The notes beneath the pieces are model-generated. The model worked only from the letters and a program-made list of their open reading frames with translations. It was not told the DNA's origin and made no database searches. A stretch of DNA of 64,000 nucleotides from Sporolactobacillus vineae DSM 21990 = SL153. GTDB lineage: Bacteria; Bacillota; Bacilli; Bacillales; Sporolactobacillaceae. Positions 1-8,620 of the stretch are shown here, piece by piece. Location of the stretch: the NCBI RefSeq assembly GCF_000377985.1, contig NZ_KB899046.1:124001-188000 (forward strand). Direction: 5' to 3'. The first letter of the stretch is position 1. The number at the start of each line of letters is the position of its first letter. A program made the position numbers and the translations under genes.

Positions 1-737
1 GCCGCTTTCTGCTTGTATTCTTCAATCTCTGCATCCGTCGGATCAAGAATCACTTCACCCTTGAGCCCGTCGACAATCGCCGTCTCTCCGTCTTTGGCAG
101 TTTCCAGCACCGTCTTTGTACCGACAACGGCCGGAATCTCCATGGAGCGGGACATGATCGCCGAGTGCGACGTCCGGCCGCCGACATCCGTCGCAAAACC
201 TTTAACATATTTACGGTTCAGCTGCGCTGTATCGGACGGTGTCAGGTCCTGGGCAATAATGATCGTTTCCGAAGTAATGCTCGCCGGCGTGGTAAATGAA
301 ACACCGAGCAGATGAGCCATCAGCCGTTTGGAAACGTCGCGGACGTCGGCTGCTCTTTCTCTCATATAGGCATTGTCCTTCATCGCTTCGAAAGTCTGAA
401 TGAAGAAGGCCGCTACATCATGCAGTGCTGCTTCTGCGTTCACCCCTTCGTCATCGATCTTGCCGGCAATCTGTCCGACAAATTCAGGATCGCTCAGGAA
501 CAGCAAGTGTGCGGCAAAGACTTCTGCCTTGTCCTTGCCCAGTTCCTTTTCAGCAGTTTCCTTGATCTTCGTCAGCTCTTTCTTCGACACATCCAGTGCC
601 TTGTTCAGCTTGTTTTTCTCAGCTTCCTTATCACTGACTGTCTTTCTTTCAAAAGACAGATCCGGATTCTTCAGAATAAATGTTTTTGCAATGGCAATGC
701 CTGCAGATGCAGCAATACCCTTAATCTTTTCCGTCAT
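1..737 (-). CDS. ptsI: Phosphoenolpyruvate-protein phosphotransferase (PTS enzyme I), N-terminal part
   Basis: This is the first 245 residues of enzyme I; the rest lies beyond the left edge. Enzyme I takes phosphate from PEP and gives it to HPr, feeding all PTS permeases. The fragment starts MTEKIKGIAASAGIAI, carries the helical HPr-binding region, and shows the active-site signature GGRTSHSAIM with the phosphorylated His at about residue 191, followed by the IPAVVG segment. The ATG at 737 is preceded by GGGTGA about nine bases upstream. Unlike the usual ptsHI arrangement, no HPr gene lies directly upstream: the 235 bases before it hold a promoter and hairpin but no HPr-like ORF. Identity is secure from conserved motifs. 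Confidence 0.96.
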   Translation of the reverse strand, partial: MTEKIKGIAASAGIAIAKTFILKNPDLSFERKTVSDKEAEKNKLNKALDVSKKELTKIKETAEKELGKDKAEVFAAHLLFLSDPEFVGQIAGKIDDEGVNAEAALHDVAAFFIQTFEAMKDNAYMRERAADVRDVSKRLMAHLLGVSFTTPASITSETIIIAQDLTPSDTAQLNRKYVKGFATDVGGRTSHSAIMSRSMEIPAVVGTKTVLETAKDGETAIVDGLKGEVILDPTDAEIEEYKQKA

Positions 738-889
738 GGTTACGGTTCACCCAGCCCTTCAAGATTAAAATTTCACGCTTTCGGTTGTCTTTTTATCCAG
801 GTTCTGCAACCTGGTCAGAAGATGTCGAAAATGCGTTTTCATAATCATTAAAAAGAATTCATATTCTTTCAAAATACAGGTCAACGCTT

Positions 890-898
890 ATTATAGCA
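890..898 (-). promoter_or_regulatory. ptsI: Extended -10 promoter for ptsI
   Basis: The minus strand reads TGCTATAAT, an extended -10 element with a perfect TATAAT. No convincing -35 box is seen 17 bases upstream. It sits about 150 bases before ptsI and just after the end of fruA, so ptsI probably has its own transcript. A perfect 7-bp hairpin (797-803 with 808-814, loop CTGC) lies in the leader and is not followed by a U-run. Confidence 0.55.
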
Positions 899-972
899 AT
901 AGTGTTTTCCTTTTGAAAGCGACTACAATACATTTTGCTCATTTGTCACATTTTGCCGGATCCCGTTTATTC

Positions 973-2898
973 TTACTGTGCGTCGGCAGCTTTCTGATCC
1001 GCGTCATTCTCAGCGAGCGGCCGTTTCCAGATACCGTACAGCAGGCCGGTTACCACAGCACCGATAATAATTGCCAGTGCGTACAGGAACGGATTGCCGT
1101 TGACCAGCGGAATGACAAAGATTCCACCATGCGGCGGCCGGAGTCCGATGTGGAACAGAAGGGACAAGCCGCCGGCGATCGCCGAACCGATCGTTGTCGA
1201 GACGATGACGCGGAGCGGATCCGCCGCACCAAACGGAATGGCGCCTTCAGAGATAAATGCGGCACCGAGCACATAGGCCACTTTTCCGGCGTCACGCTGT
1301 GCCCGATTGAACTTATGTGCAAACAGGGTTGTCGCCAGAGCCATACCGAGCGGCGGTACCATACCTCCGGCCATGACTGCCGCCTGCGGGTAGAAGTTGC
1401 CGGCACTGATCATGGCAATACCGAATGTGAAGGCAATTTTATTGAAAGGTCCGCCAAGATCGACGCCCATCATGCCGCCGAGAATGAGCCCGATCAGCAC
1501 GAGGTTGCTTGTCCCGAGTCCGCCGAGCCACTGGGTCATCGCCGTCACGAATAGGCTGATCGGCTGATTGATCAGGAACATCAGCGATCCCGTGACGAAA
1601 ATACCGAGCAATGGATAAATCAGTACCGGTTTCAGGCCATCCAGCGATTGCGGCCACTTCCGGAACAGCCACTTAATCAGTTCAACGACATAACCGGCCA
1701 GGAAGCCGGCGATCAGGCCGCCGAGAAAACCGGCATTGCTGGTCAGTGCCATCAGGCCGCCGACCATACCGGGCGCCAGTCCAGGTCTGTCGGCAATACT
1801 CAGTGCAATAAATCCGGCGAGAATCGGGATCATCAGGTACATGGCATTGCCCTGACCGATGAAACTCAGCAGTGTCGCAAAATTATGTACCTCTCCGACC
1901 GATGTCACCGGGCGCAGTTCAATGTGCATTAACGAAGCGATCATATAGGAGATCGCGACCAGAATACCGCCGCCGACAACGAACGGCAGCATATACGTAA
2001 CGCCGTTCATCAGGTTTTTATAAATGTCGATCTTTCTGCCTTCCTTAGGTGCGCCGGCGGCTGCCGGTGCCTCACTGCCGTCACCCTCATAGACCGGTGC
2101 TTTGCCGTCCAGCACTTCCTGAATCAGCGCTTCCGGTTTGCGGATTCCGTCGGTCACCGGTGCCTGAACGAGCGGCTTGCCGCGGAACGGTTCAACATCA
2201 ATCTTGATGCTGGCGGCAACAATAATCCCCTTGGCTTTCTTGATTTCATCCGGCTGCAGCCGGTTCTTGATCCCGGTGGAACCATTTGTCTGAACCTTGA
2301 TCGACACGCCCATTTCCTTGGCCTTCTGCTTCAGCGCATCGGCAGCCATATAGGTATGAGCAATTCCGGTCGGGCAGCCGGTTACGGCGAGCACCTGATA
2401 GCCATCTTCAGACGGCTTCTCTTCGGCGGCAACATTTTTCGCACCGGCTTCCTGTTCATCAAACAGGCTGACAACCTCTTCAGCTGTGGCTGCGTTCATC
2501 AGTTTTTCCCGGAAATCCGGTTTAATCAGAAACGTCGACAGCGTCGACAGAGCTTCCAGGTGTGTTGCATTGGCGCCTTCTTCGGCGGCGATCATAAAGA
2601 ACAGATGAGCCGGTTTTCCATCGAGCGACTGGAAATCGACGCCCTGCTTCGAGCGGCCGAAAGCAATCGCAGCTTCTTTGACGGCAGCCGTCTTCGAATG
2701 GGGAATTGCGACGCCGTCTCCGATCCCGGTTGTACTTTCACCTTCACGTTTATCAATTGCAGCACGGTAAGCAGCAAGATCGTTCAGCTTACCGGCTTTG
2801 TCGAGCGTACCGGCCAGTTCGTCAAGAACATCTTTCTTCGTCGTGCTTTTCAAATCCAGGTTTACAGTGGCGGCGGTTAATAAATCAGTAACTTTCAT
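973..2898 (-). CDS. fruA: Fructose PTS permease EIIABC
   Basis: This 641-residue protein imports fructose and phosphorylates it at C1. Domain order is EIIA (residues 1-150, phospho-His at about 67 in VAIPHSK), EIIB (about 165-265, phospho-Cys at about 175 in VTGCPTGIAHTY) and a membrane EIIC (about 295-625) with many hydrophobic segments. This matches the fused Bacillus-type FruA in length and order. The ATG at 2898 has AGGAGG eleven bases upstream. It follows fruK by 198 bases in the same direction. That spacer holds two perfect inverted repeats, so expression relative to fruK may be tuned. The product would pass fructose-1-phosphate to FruK. Confidence 0.96.
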   Translation of the reverse strand: MKVTDLLTAATVNLDLKSTTKKDVLDELAGTLDKAGKLNDLAAYRAAIDKREGESTTGIGDGVAIPHSKTAAVKEAAIAFGRSKQGVDFQSLDGKPAHLFFMIAAEEGANATHLEALSTLSTFLIKPDFREKLMNAATAEEVVSLFDEQEAGAKNVAAEEKPSEDGYQVLAVTGCPTGIAHTYMAADALKQKAKEMGVSIKVQTNGSTGIKNRLQPDEIKKAKGIIVAASIKIDVEPFRGKPLVQAPVTDGIRKPEALIQEVLDGKAPVYEGDGSEAPAAAGAPKEGRKIDIYKNLMNGVTYMLPFVVGGGILVAISYMIASLMHIELRPVTSVGEVHNFATLLSFIGQGNAMYLMIPILAGFIALSIADRPGLAPGMVGGLMALTSNAGFLGGLIAGFLAGYVVELIKWLFRKWPQSLDGLKPVLIYPLLGIFVTGSLMFLINQPISLFVTAMTQWLGGLGTSNLVLIGLILGGMMGVDLGGPFNKIAFTFGIAMISAGNFYPQAAVMAGGMVPPLGMALATTLFAHKFNRAQRDAGKVAYVLGAAFISEGAIPFGAADPLRVIVSTTIGSAIAGGLSLLFHIGLRPPHGGIFVIPLVNGNPFLYALAIIIGAVVTGLLYGIWKRPLAENDADQKAADAQ

Positions 2899-2944
2899 GC
2901 CTATTCATTCCTCCTGATTTTTTTCAGAAGGATGCTAAAGAAAC

Positions 2945-2974
2945 CCGGCTGATCTGCCGCAGCCGATCAGCCGG
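2945..2974 (-). terminator. Hairpin in fruK-fruA spacer, possible partial terminator
   Basis: Perfect 10-bp inverted repeat CCGGCTGATC / GATCAGCCGG with a 10-base loop. On the transcribed strand it is followed by GTTTCTTT, a broken U-rich tract. It lies just before the fruA ribosome site and could act as a leaky terminator or as an mRNA stability element. Confidence 0.45.
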
Positions 2975-3042
2975 CCTGCCCTAACATGCTTATCTTCTGA
3001 TGTAATACCTTTACTGCTGCTAAATCAAAGGATCTCCAGGTT

Positions 3043-3077
3043 CCCGGATGCTCGGAACGCCTCGTCCGGCATCCGGG
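3043..3077 (-). repeat. Second inverted repeat in fruK-fruA spacer
   Basis: Perfect 9-bp arms CCCGGATGC (3043-3051) and GCATCCGGG (3069-3077) with a 17-base loop, starting about 20 bases after the fruK stop. There is no U-run, so it is more likely an RNA-processing or stability hairpin than a terminator. Confidence 0.45.
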
Positions 3078-3096
3078 GACGTCCCGATCCGCAAAG

Positions 3097-4017
3097 TTAA
3101 ATCGATGTGACCGTAATCTGCGGCAGAAGTTCTTCGACCTTTTCTGCCGTGCAGAGATCGACTGAGAACGCTGTGGCACTCCCTGAAGCAGCACCCTTCC
3201 GGAACGCTTTGCGGAAATCGCCGCTAACGGCATATTCGGACAGGAACCCGCCGACAAGAGAGTCACCGGCACCGACTGAATTTTTCAATATGCCCTTTGC
3301 CGGCGGAGCGAACAGATAGTCATTCTGATCAATGTATACGGCACCCTTGCCGCCCATTGAGACGATCACATGTGCGATACCTTCATCGACCAGTTGTCGG
3401 CCGTATTTCTTCACATCGTCCACCGAATTGATGGTCACACCGAAATAATCCCCTAATTCATGATGGTTGGGTTTGACCAGGAACGGTTTGACTTCGCCGC
3501 GGACAACCTTTGTGAATGCTTCGCCGCTCGTATCGGCGATCACTTTAGCTCCGGTCGCGCCGGCTTTGGCGATCATATCTCTGTAAATCGTCACCGGGAG
3601 CGTCGCCGGAACACTGCCCGACAGAACAAGAATATCTTTGTCGTTCAGTTTCGCCAGCTGAGCGAATAAAGCATCAAGCTGAGCATCGGTAATTGTCGGT
3701 GCGACGCCGTTGATCTCCGTTTCTTCGTCACTTTTCAGTTTGACGTTGATCCGTGTATCCCCGTCAACCGTAATGAAGTCGGTTTCAATACCCTCTGCGG
3801 CCAGCTTGCCTTTGATGAATTCGCCGGTAAAACCGCCGATAAAACCGAGGCATCTGGATGCCTGTCCGAGATGTTTCAGTACTCTGGACACATTGATTCC
3901 TTTTCCGCCCGGCATTTTCCTGTCGGTTTTCACGTGGTTCAGTTCCCCGGCTTTGAAATGATCGACCTGAACAAAATAGTCAATCGCCGGATTCAATGTA
4001 CATGTGTAAATCACCAT
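3097..4017 (-). CDS. fruK: 1-phosphofructokinase (PfkB family)
   Basis: This 306-residue sugar kinase phosphorylates fructose-1-phosphate to fructose-1,6-bisphosphate. It has the PfkB signatures: PGGKGINVSRVL near residue 37 and the C-terminal GAGDSLVGGFLSEYA, whose Asp is the catalytic base. Length and motifs fit FruK/LacC-type kinases, and the following fruA makes FruK the clear choice over tagatose-6-phosphate kinase. It is the first gene of the operon: a promoter lies about 160 bases upstream, and no DeoR-type fruR is present ahead of it, unlike in many Firmicutes. A candidate cre site lies in the leader. Confidence 0.94.
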   Translation of the reverse strand: MVIYTCTLNPAIDYFVQVDHFKAGELNHVKTDRKMPGGKGINVSRVLKHLGQASRCLGFIGGFTGEFIKGKLAAEGIETDFITVDGDTRINVKLKSDEETEINGVAPTITDAQLDALFAQLAKLNDKDILVLSGSVPATLPVTIYRDMIAKAGATGAKVIADTSGEAFTKVVRGEVKPFLVKPNHHELGDYFGVTINSVDDVKKYGRQLVDEGIAHVIVSMGGKGAVYIDQNDYLFAPPAKGILKNSVGAGDSLVGGFLSEYAVSGDFRKAFRKGAASGSATAFSVDLCTAEKVEELLPQITVTSI

Positions 4018-4083
4018 TTATCAACTCCTGTTATGTTTAATCGGATGATTCAGTTCTTGCCGGATGATGAAGTACAGCTTTTA

Positions 4084-4097
4084 CGAGCGGTTTCATT
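4084..4097 (-). promoter_or_regulatory. Candidate cre (CcpA) site in fru leader
   Basis: The minus strand reads TGAAACCGCTCGTA, one mismatch from the cre consensus TGWAANCGNTNWCA. It lies about 80 bases downstream of the fruK -10 box, where a CcpA roadblock would repress. It is supported by pattern match only. Confidence 0.4.
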
Positions 4098-4175
4098 TTT
4101 ATATTCTGTCTCATTTTAACAGATCATACCAGGATCAGCCGGAACGAAAATCACGCTAAAGTCCGTACAGTTAAA

Positions 4176-4204
4176 ATTATAGATGGATAACCGTTCAAAT
4201 TCAA
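4176..4204 (-). promoter_or_regulatory. Sigma-A promoter of fruKA
   Basis: The minus strand has TTGAAT (4199-4204), a 17-base spacer, and TATAAT (4176-4181). This is a near-consensus housekeeping promoter. It predicts a leader of about 150 bases before fruK. Confidence 0.75.
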
Positions 4205-4252
4205 TCATAAAGTGTCATTTCCAGTCATATTCTGTCGTTCGTGCAGCGGTAC

Positions 4253-4284
4253 AAAAAAAAGAACCGTATGATCACACACGGTTC
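4253..4284 (-). terminator. Terminator of the qox operon
   Basis: Stem GAACCGT / ACGGTTC (4261-4267 and 4278-4284) is followed on the minus strand by eight T residues (4253-4260). It lies 31 bases after the qoxD stop. Confidence 0.85.
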
Positions 4285-4315
4285 CGTTTGATAATATATC
4301 CTTTTTCAGTTAATT

Positions 4316-4636
4316 TTAACCCATCTGCGCATAGAGAATCCAGATCGTTCCGGCAACCACCGCAAATGCGACGTAAATGCCGAACAGAATACTGATCAGC
4401 TGGTGCACCGGTTCTGTGCCTTCAGTGACATGCATGAACATGAACAGCTGGATAAACGCCTGGAAAATGGCGAGTGCGACAATGATAGCGATTGTGACAT
4501 TGACCGGGAGACTCAGACCGACAGCGATCCACAGGGCGAGAAAGGTCAGCGCCAGGGAAAGCAGCAGCCCGATCACTTGTTTCCAGGGAAATCCGGCATG
4601 TTCCTGCCGGATCGGCTGATTTTCATTTTCCTGCAT
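4316..4636 (-). CDS. qoxD: Quinol oxidase subunit IV
   Basis: This 106-residue membrane protein is the small subunit of the aa3-type menaquinol oxidase. It has three hydrophobic helices (about 22-42, 47-68 and 79-101), as in CyoD/QoxD, and the conserved FMHVTEGTEP stretch. Subunit IV helps assemble the core rather than carrying out catalysis. It is last in the operon, one base after qoxC, and is followed by a strong terminator. It is slightly shorter than B. subtilis QoxD because its N-terminus is short. Confidence 0.92.
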   Translation of the reverse strand: MQENENQPIRQEHAGFPWKQVIGLLLSLALTFLALWIAVGLSLPVNVTIAIIVALAIFQAFIQLFMFMHVTEGTEPVHQLISILFGIYVAFAVVAGTIWILYAQMG

Positions 4637-4637
4637 C

Positions 4638-5267
4638 TTACATCACCCACCCTGTCAGATATACTGCGGTAAAGATGAAAATCCAGACCACATCAAGGAA
4701 GTGCCAGTAGAGACCGACAATGAACGCCTTGCGCGCCGTCACCGGAGTGATGCCGCGGCGGGCGAGCTGGATCAGGATCCCGGCGATCCAGACAATGCCC
4801 AGCGACACATGGGCACCGTGCGTGCCCAGCAGAATAAAGAATCCTGAGAGGAAGGCGCTCGTTTGCAGCGTTGCTCCCTCATGAGCCGCATAGGTGAAAA
4901 ATTCATTGCCTTCAAAGCCGATGAACACAAGACCAAGCAGCACCGTGACGACCAGCCAGCCGATCAGTCCTTTGACATTATGGCGGCGCAGCTCAAGCGT
5001 ACTCAGCCCGCAGGTGAAACTGCTGACGAGCAGAACCACTGTTTCGATCATCACCGGTCCAATTTTGAACAATTCATGGGCAGACGGACCGCCGGCAGTG
5101 TGGCTCTGAAGTACCAGGTAAGAACCGAACAAGGTACCGAAAAGGACCAGTTCAGCGGCGAGGAAAACCCAGAAACCGACGATTTTCAGATCGCCTTCTT
5201 CAGTTGAATACTCCAGCGGCAGGTCTTTTCTTTTCTTCGGGTTGAGACTCAGCAATGATTCAGCCAT
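4638..5267 (-). CDS. qoxC: Quinol oxidase subunit III
   Basis: This 209-residue protein is the heme-copper oxidase subunit III of the quinol oxidase. It has five hydrophobic segments after a short polar N-terminus (LEYSTEEGDLKIVGFWVFLAAELVLFGTLFG) and the family pattern GTHGAHVSLGIVW followed by LYWHFLDVVWIFIF. Subunit III lies beside subunit I and stabilises oxygen and proton paths. The start codon overlaps the qoxB stop by one base, so translation is coupled. Position and motifs leave little doubt. Confidence 0.95.
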   Translation of the reverse strand: MAESLLSLNPKKRKDLPLEYSTEEGDLKIVGFWVFLAAELVLFGTLFGSYLVLQSHTAGGPSAHELFKIGPVMIETVVLLVSSFTCGLSTLELRRHNVKGLIGWLVVTVLLGLVFIGFEGNEFFTYAAHEGATLQTSAFLSGFFILLGTHGAHVSLGIVWIAGILIQLARRGITPVTARKAFIVGLYWHFLDVVWIFIFTAVYLTGWVM

Positions 5268-7231
5268 TATGATAACCTCCCCGCAGCACGCTCTGTCCGC
5301 TCGATTTCTTCAACCGGAATCAGATGCGCGTCATTGTAAACAAACGAGCGGGCGATCATGCAGCCAATAACGCCGATCACACCCGGAATGGCCATCCAGA
5401 ACCACCAGAAGACAAAGCCGAATCCGGCAATGAACATGAATGCGGACATGACGACCGGGATTGCCGAGTTGTTCGGCATATGAATCGGCTTGTACGCTGC
5501 CGGAGCCTTTTCCTTTCCTGCCCGTTTGTCTTCTTTCATCGCTTCAAACGCATCACGGGTCGACACCGTCGGGATCGTTGCAAAATTGTATTCCGCCGCC
5601 GGTGAAGGAATTGACCATTCCAGTGTCCGTCCGTCCCACGGATCACCGGTTGTGTCTCTCTTGCCGTGAAGGGCGCTCCAGATAATGTTATAGGCCATAA
5701 TGACAAATCCGACGCCCATGCCGAACGCACCGATCGTAATGACAAAGTTGACCGGCCCCCAGCCGAGCCCGGCCGGGTACGTATACATGCGGCGCGTCTG
5801 GCCCATCAGACCGAGGAAGTACATCGGCATAAAGCAAATATTAAATGAGATCATGAATACCCAGAAGGCCCATTTGCCCCGCTTCTCATCCAGCAGGTAG
5901 CCGAACATTTTCGGCCACCAGTAGTGGAGCCCGCAGAAGATGCCGAAGACGGTGCCGGCAATCAGCGTGCTGTGGAAGTGGGCGACAAGGAACGCACTGT
6001 TATGGTACTGATAATCGGCCGGCGCCATCGCCAGCATGACACCCGTAACACCGCCGATTGTAAAGTTCGGGATGAATGCCAGCGCCCAGAGCATCGGCGT
6101 GGTGAAATGGATTCGCCCTTTATTCAGTGTAAACAGCCAGTTGAAAATTTTCACACCGGTCGGTATGGCAATCAGCATCGTCGAGATGGAGAAAAAGGCA
6201 TTGACCGGAGCCGTATTACCCATCGTAAAGAAGTGATGCAGCCAGGTGATAAAACTCAGCAGGGATATTGCGACCATCGACCAGACCATGATGGCGTAGC
6301 CGAACAGCGTCTTGTGTGCAAAAGTGGCAATCACTTCAGAGAAGATGCCGAATACCGGCAACAGAACGATATACACTTCAGGATGGCCCCAGAACCAGAA
6401 CAAGTTGGCCCAGAGCATCGGCGAGCCGCCGCTGGCAATCGTAAAGAAATGCCCTCCGAAAATCCGGTCTACCGTCATCAATGCCAGAGCAACGGTGAAT
6501 GCCGGGAAGGCAAAGATCATGATGACCGAAGTAATCAGAATCGACCAGCTGAACATCGGCATCTTGAACAAAGTCATCCCCGGTGCGCGCATTTTCAGAA
6601 TGGTCACGAGGAAGTTGATCCCAGTGGCCAGCGAGCCGATACCGGAAATCTGAACGGCAAGTAAATAGTAGTTCTCGCCGACCCCCGGATTCAGTTCCGT
6701 TCCGGCATAAGGCGCATAAGCCGACCAGCCGGCATCCGGAGAACCGCCGATGACGAACGACAGATTAAACAGCATCGCGCCGGCGAAGAACAGCCAAAAG
6801 CTCACGGCGTTCAGAAAAGGAAACGCGACATCGCGAGCGCCGATCTGCAGCGGAACAGCGATGTTCATCAGTCCGAAAATAAACGGCATGGCGGCAAAGA
6901 TAATCATGATCGTGCCGTGCGTCGTAAAAACCTGATTATAGTGATCCGAGTTCAGGAAAGTCATGCCCGGAAGTGCCAGCTGCGTCCGCATCATCAGGGC
7001 ATCGACCCCGCCGCGGAAGAACATCAGCAAAGCGGCGATAATATACATAATGCCTATTTTCTTGTGATCGGTTGTGGTCAGCCATTCCTGCCACAGCCAC
7101 TTCCATTTTTTGAAATATGTCAGTACAAAGAAAATAGCCAGTGTCACAAGGACGATTGATACATCTGCGCCATAGATCATCGGATCGCCGGTGACAAAGA
7201 AATGCGAAAGAAAATTTGTGATTGAATTCAT
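5267..7231 (-). CDS. qoxB: Quinol oxidase subunit I (catalytic)
   Basis: This 654-residue subunit holds the low-spin heme and the heme-copper centre where oxygen is reduced to water while protons are pumped. It has about 14 to 15 transmembrane helices. The key motif HPEVYIVLLPVFG contains the CuB His cross-linked to Tyr, WLHHFF gives two more CuB ligands, and VAHFHSTL carries the heme-ligand His pair. It shows TTDHKKIG near the N-terminus. Length matches B. subtilis QoxB. It sits between qoxA (two-base gap) and qoxC (one-base overlap). Quinol rather than cytochrome c is inferred from operon content. Confidence 0.97.
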   Translation of the reverse strand: MNSITNFLSHFFVTGDPMIYGADVSIVLVTLAIFFVLTYFKKWKWLWQEWLTTTDHKKIGIMYIIAALLMFFRGGVDALMMRTQLALPGMTFLNSDHYNQVFTTHGTIMIIFAAMPFIFGLMNIAVPLQIGARDVAFPFLNAVSFWLFFAGAMLFNLSFVIGGSPDAGWSAYAPYAGTELNPGVGENYYLLAVQISGIGSLATGINFLVTILKMRAPGMTLFKMPMFSWSILITSVIMIFAFPAFTVALALMTVDRIFGGHFFTIASGGSPMLWANLFWFWGHPEVYIVLLPVFGIFSEVIATFAHKTLFGYAIMVWSMVAISLLSFITWLHHFFTMGNTAPVNAFFSISTMLIAIPTGVKIFNWLFTLNKGRIHFTTPMLWALAFIPNFTIGGVTGVMLAMAPADYQYHNSAFLVAHFHSTLIAGTVFGIFCGLHYWWPKMFGYLLDEKRGKWAFWVFMISFNICFMPMYFLGLMGQTRRMYTYPAGLGWGPVNFVITIGAFGMGVGFVIMAYNIIWSALHGKRDTTGDPWDGRTLEWSIPSPAAEYNFATIPTVSTRDAFEAMKEDKRAGKEKAPAAYKPIHMPNNSAIPVVMSAFMFIAGFGFVFWWFWMAIPGVIGVIGCMIARSFVYNDAHLIPVEEIERTERAAGRLS

Positions 7232-7233
7232 CC

Positions 7234-8169
7234 TTACTTACCCCCTTTCCCGCTGTTGTCCATATTCATGCCGTGCATTGCATCATTGCCTGTCGGCTGT
7301 CCATTCATGTAGGCATTCATCTGTGCTTTGTTCAAGTCTTTGGCAACGATCGGCGGGTAGGACGAATACGTCTGCGGCTTCACCGTATTCGGCTTCAGCA
7401 GATTCATATAGGTATCGTGCGTCAGTGCCGGTTTGCTGCTCTTCACATTGTTCACCCAGGTATTGAAATCACTGGCAGAACGCGCCTGAACGGTGAACGT
7501 CATGTGGGCGAAACCCGTGCCCGAGAAGTTAGAGCTTCGGCCCTGGTAGTTACCAGGTTTGTCCGCCTGCAGCCACAATTTCATCGGCATATCGGTCATG
7601 GTATACTGCTGTCCGCCAAGTTCCGGCACCCAGAAGGCATTCATGGCATCATAGGCATGGAGATTAAATCTCACCGGGACTCCGGACGGAATCACCACAT
7701 AGTTGACCGTTTCAATATTCTGTCCCGGGTAACGGAACAGCCATTTCCATTGAACCGAGGTGACATCGATCGTCAGCGTCTTTCCATGTACTGCCGAAGG
7801 TGCCGCGGCCGTCGCTTTCGGTGCCTGATCCAGGGCATAGAGTGTCTTCACCGTCGGCACAGCGAGCAGGATGCAGATCACCACCGGAACGATCAGCCAG
7901 ATGACCTCCAGTTTCCGGTTGCCTGTATCATTGGGGTCAAATCCCTTGCTCTTTCTCCGGCCGAACCTTACAAGCACATAGATAAAAATAATGAGAACAA
8001 TAGCTAAAACCAGGCTCATCATGATCAGTGACCAGACAATCAAATGGTACTGTGAACGGGCTACCGGACCCTGCGGGTTCATCACAACAATTTTGTCTGA
8101 ACATCCGGTCAGCAGCGCGAGCAGCGGAAGCAGAATCACCGCTGCTTTCGCTCTGATGGTTTTCATCAT
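7234..8169 (-). CDS. qoxA: Quinol oxidase subunit II, lipoprotein
   Basis: This is the substrate-side subunit II of the quinol oxidase, 311 residues. It begins with a lipoprotein signal peptide ending LLALLTGC, so it is predicted to be lipid-anchored, followed by two membrane helices and an outer cupredoxin domain (VTSVQWKWLFRYPGQ and later FSGTGFAHMTFTVQA). The CuA Cys and His ligands of cytochrome c oxidases are not seen, as expected for a quinol oxidase. I chose the ATG at 8169 because AAGGGGGGAGAG lies just upstream; an in-frame ORF reaches 28 codons further but would bury the signal peptide. It is the first gene of the operon. Confidence 0.93.
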   Translation of the reverse strand: MMKTIRAKAAVILLPLLALLTGCSDKIVVMNPQGPVARSQYHLIVWSLIMMSLVLAIVLIIFIYVLVRFGRRKSKGFDPNDTGNRKLEVIWLIVPVVICILLAVPTVKTLYALDQAPKATAAAPSAVHGKTLTIDVTSVQWKWLFRYPGQNIETVNYVVIPSGVPVRFNLHAYDAMNAFWVPELGGQQYTMTDMPMKLWLQADKPGNYQGRSSNFSGTGFAHMTFTVQARSASDFNTWVNNVKSSKPALTHDTYMNLLKPNTVKPQTYSSYPPIVAKDLNKAQMNAYMNGQPTGNDAMHGMNMDNSGKGGK

Positions 8170-8346
8170 TGTCTCTCTCCCCCCTTCTGTCTTTTCCAGT
8201 GGCTCAGTGAAAGCTGCATGTTGTTTGTCACTTTGGGCGCGTCTTCTCTCCATGGGAAAGTCCGTCAGGCAGCAAATGCAGCACTTGATTAACCATCACC
8301 TTACAGTAAAAACACCTTGACACGTTCACTGTAAACAAACATTCAC

Positions 8347-8355
8347 ATTATAGCA
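8347..8355 (-). promoter_or_regulatory. Extended -10 promoter of qoxABCD
   Basis: The minus strand reads TGCTATAAT, the same extended -10 element as before ptsI, about 180 bases upstream of qoxA. The -35 region is weak. Confidence 0.55.
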
Positions 8356-8552
8356 TAAACTTTATATAATAACGCATAGCAAACACTATTGCTATATCGT
8401 TTCACACAGTTAATTCGATACGGTTCGACAAATTACGATAGTTCATTGTTTCGTCTCACAGTGTTCACACTTTCTACACAGTCTTATTATAGAAGAATCG
8501 TATAAATAATAGAAGCGTTTACATCCATTAACTTACATCTTTAAGCAGATGT
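8356..8552. other. AT-rich qox upstream region
   Basis: No gene is seen here. The region holds a short perfect palindrome AGTGT-TC-ACACT at 8460-8471 and, on the minus strand at 8510-8523, TGTAAACGCTTCTA, which matches cre at 12 of 14 positions. Both could be binding sites controlling qox; neither is proven. Confidence 0.4.
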
Positions 8553-8596
8553 AAAAAGAGGGCGGAAACCACATTAATGTGATTCCCGTCCTCTTT
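8553..8596 (-). terminator. Terminator of the NlpC/P60 gene
   Basis: A long stem pairs AAAGAGGGCGGAA with TTCCCGTCCTCTTT (a few mismatches) around an inner CACATTAATGTG. It is followed on the minus strand by five T residues, 25 bases after the stop. Confidence 0.8.
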
Positions 8597-8620
8597 ATTG
8601 CTGTGACATGCTGCTCATGA

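Noticed and set aside
5924-6664. 246-codon plus-strand frame opposite qoxB
   Set aside because: It lies wholly inside the catalytic oxidase gene and its product is rich in Arg, His and Glu, as shadow frames usually are.
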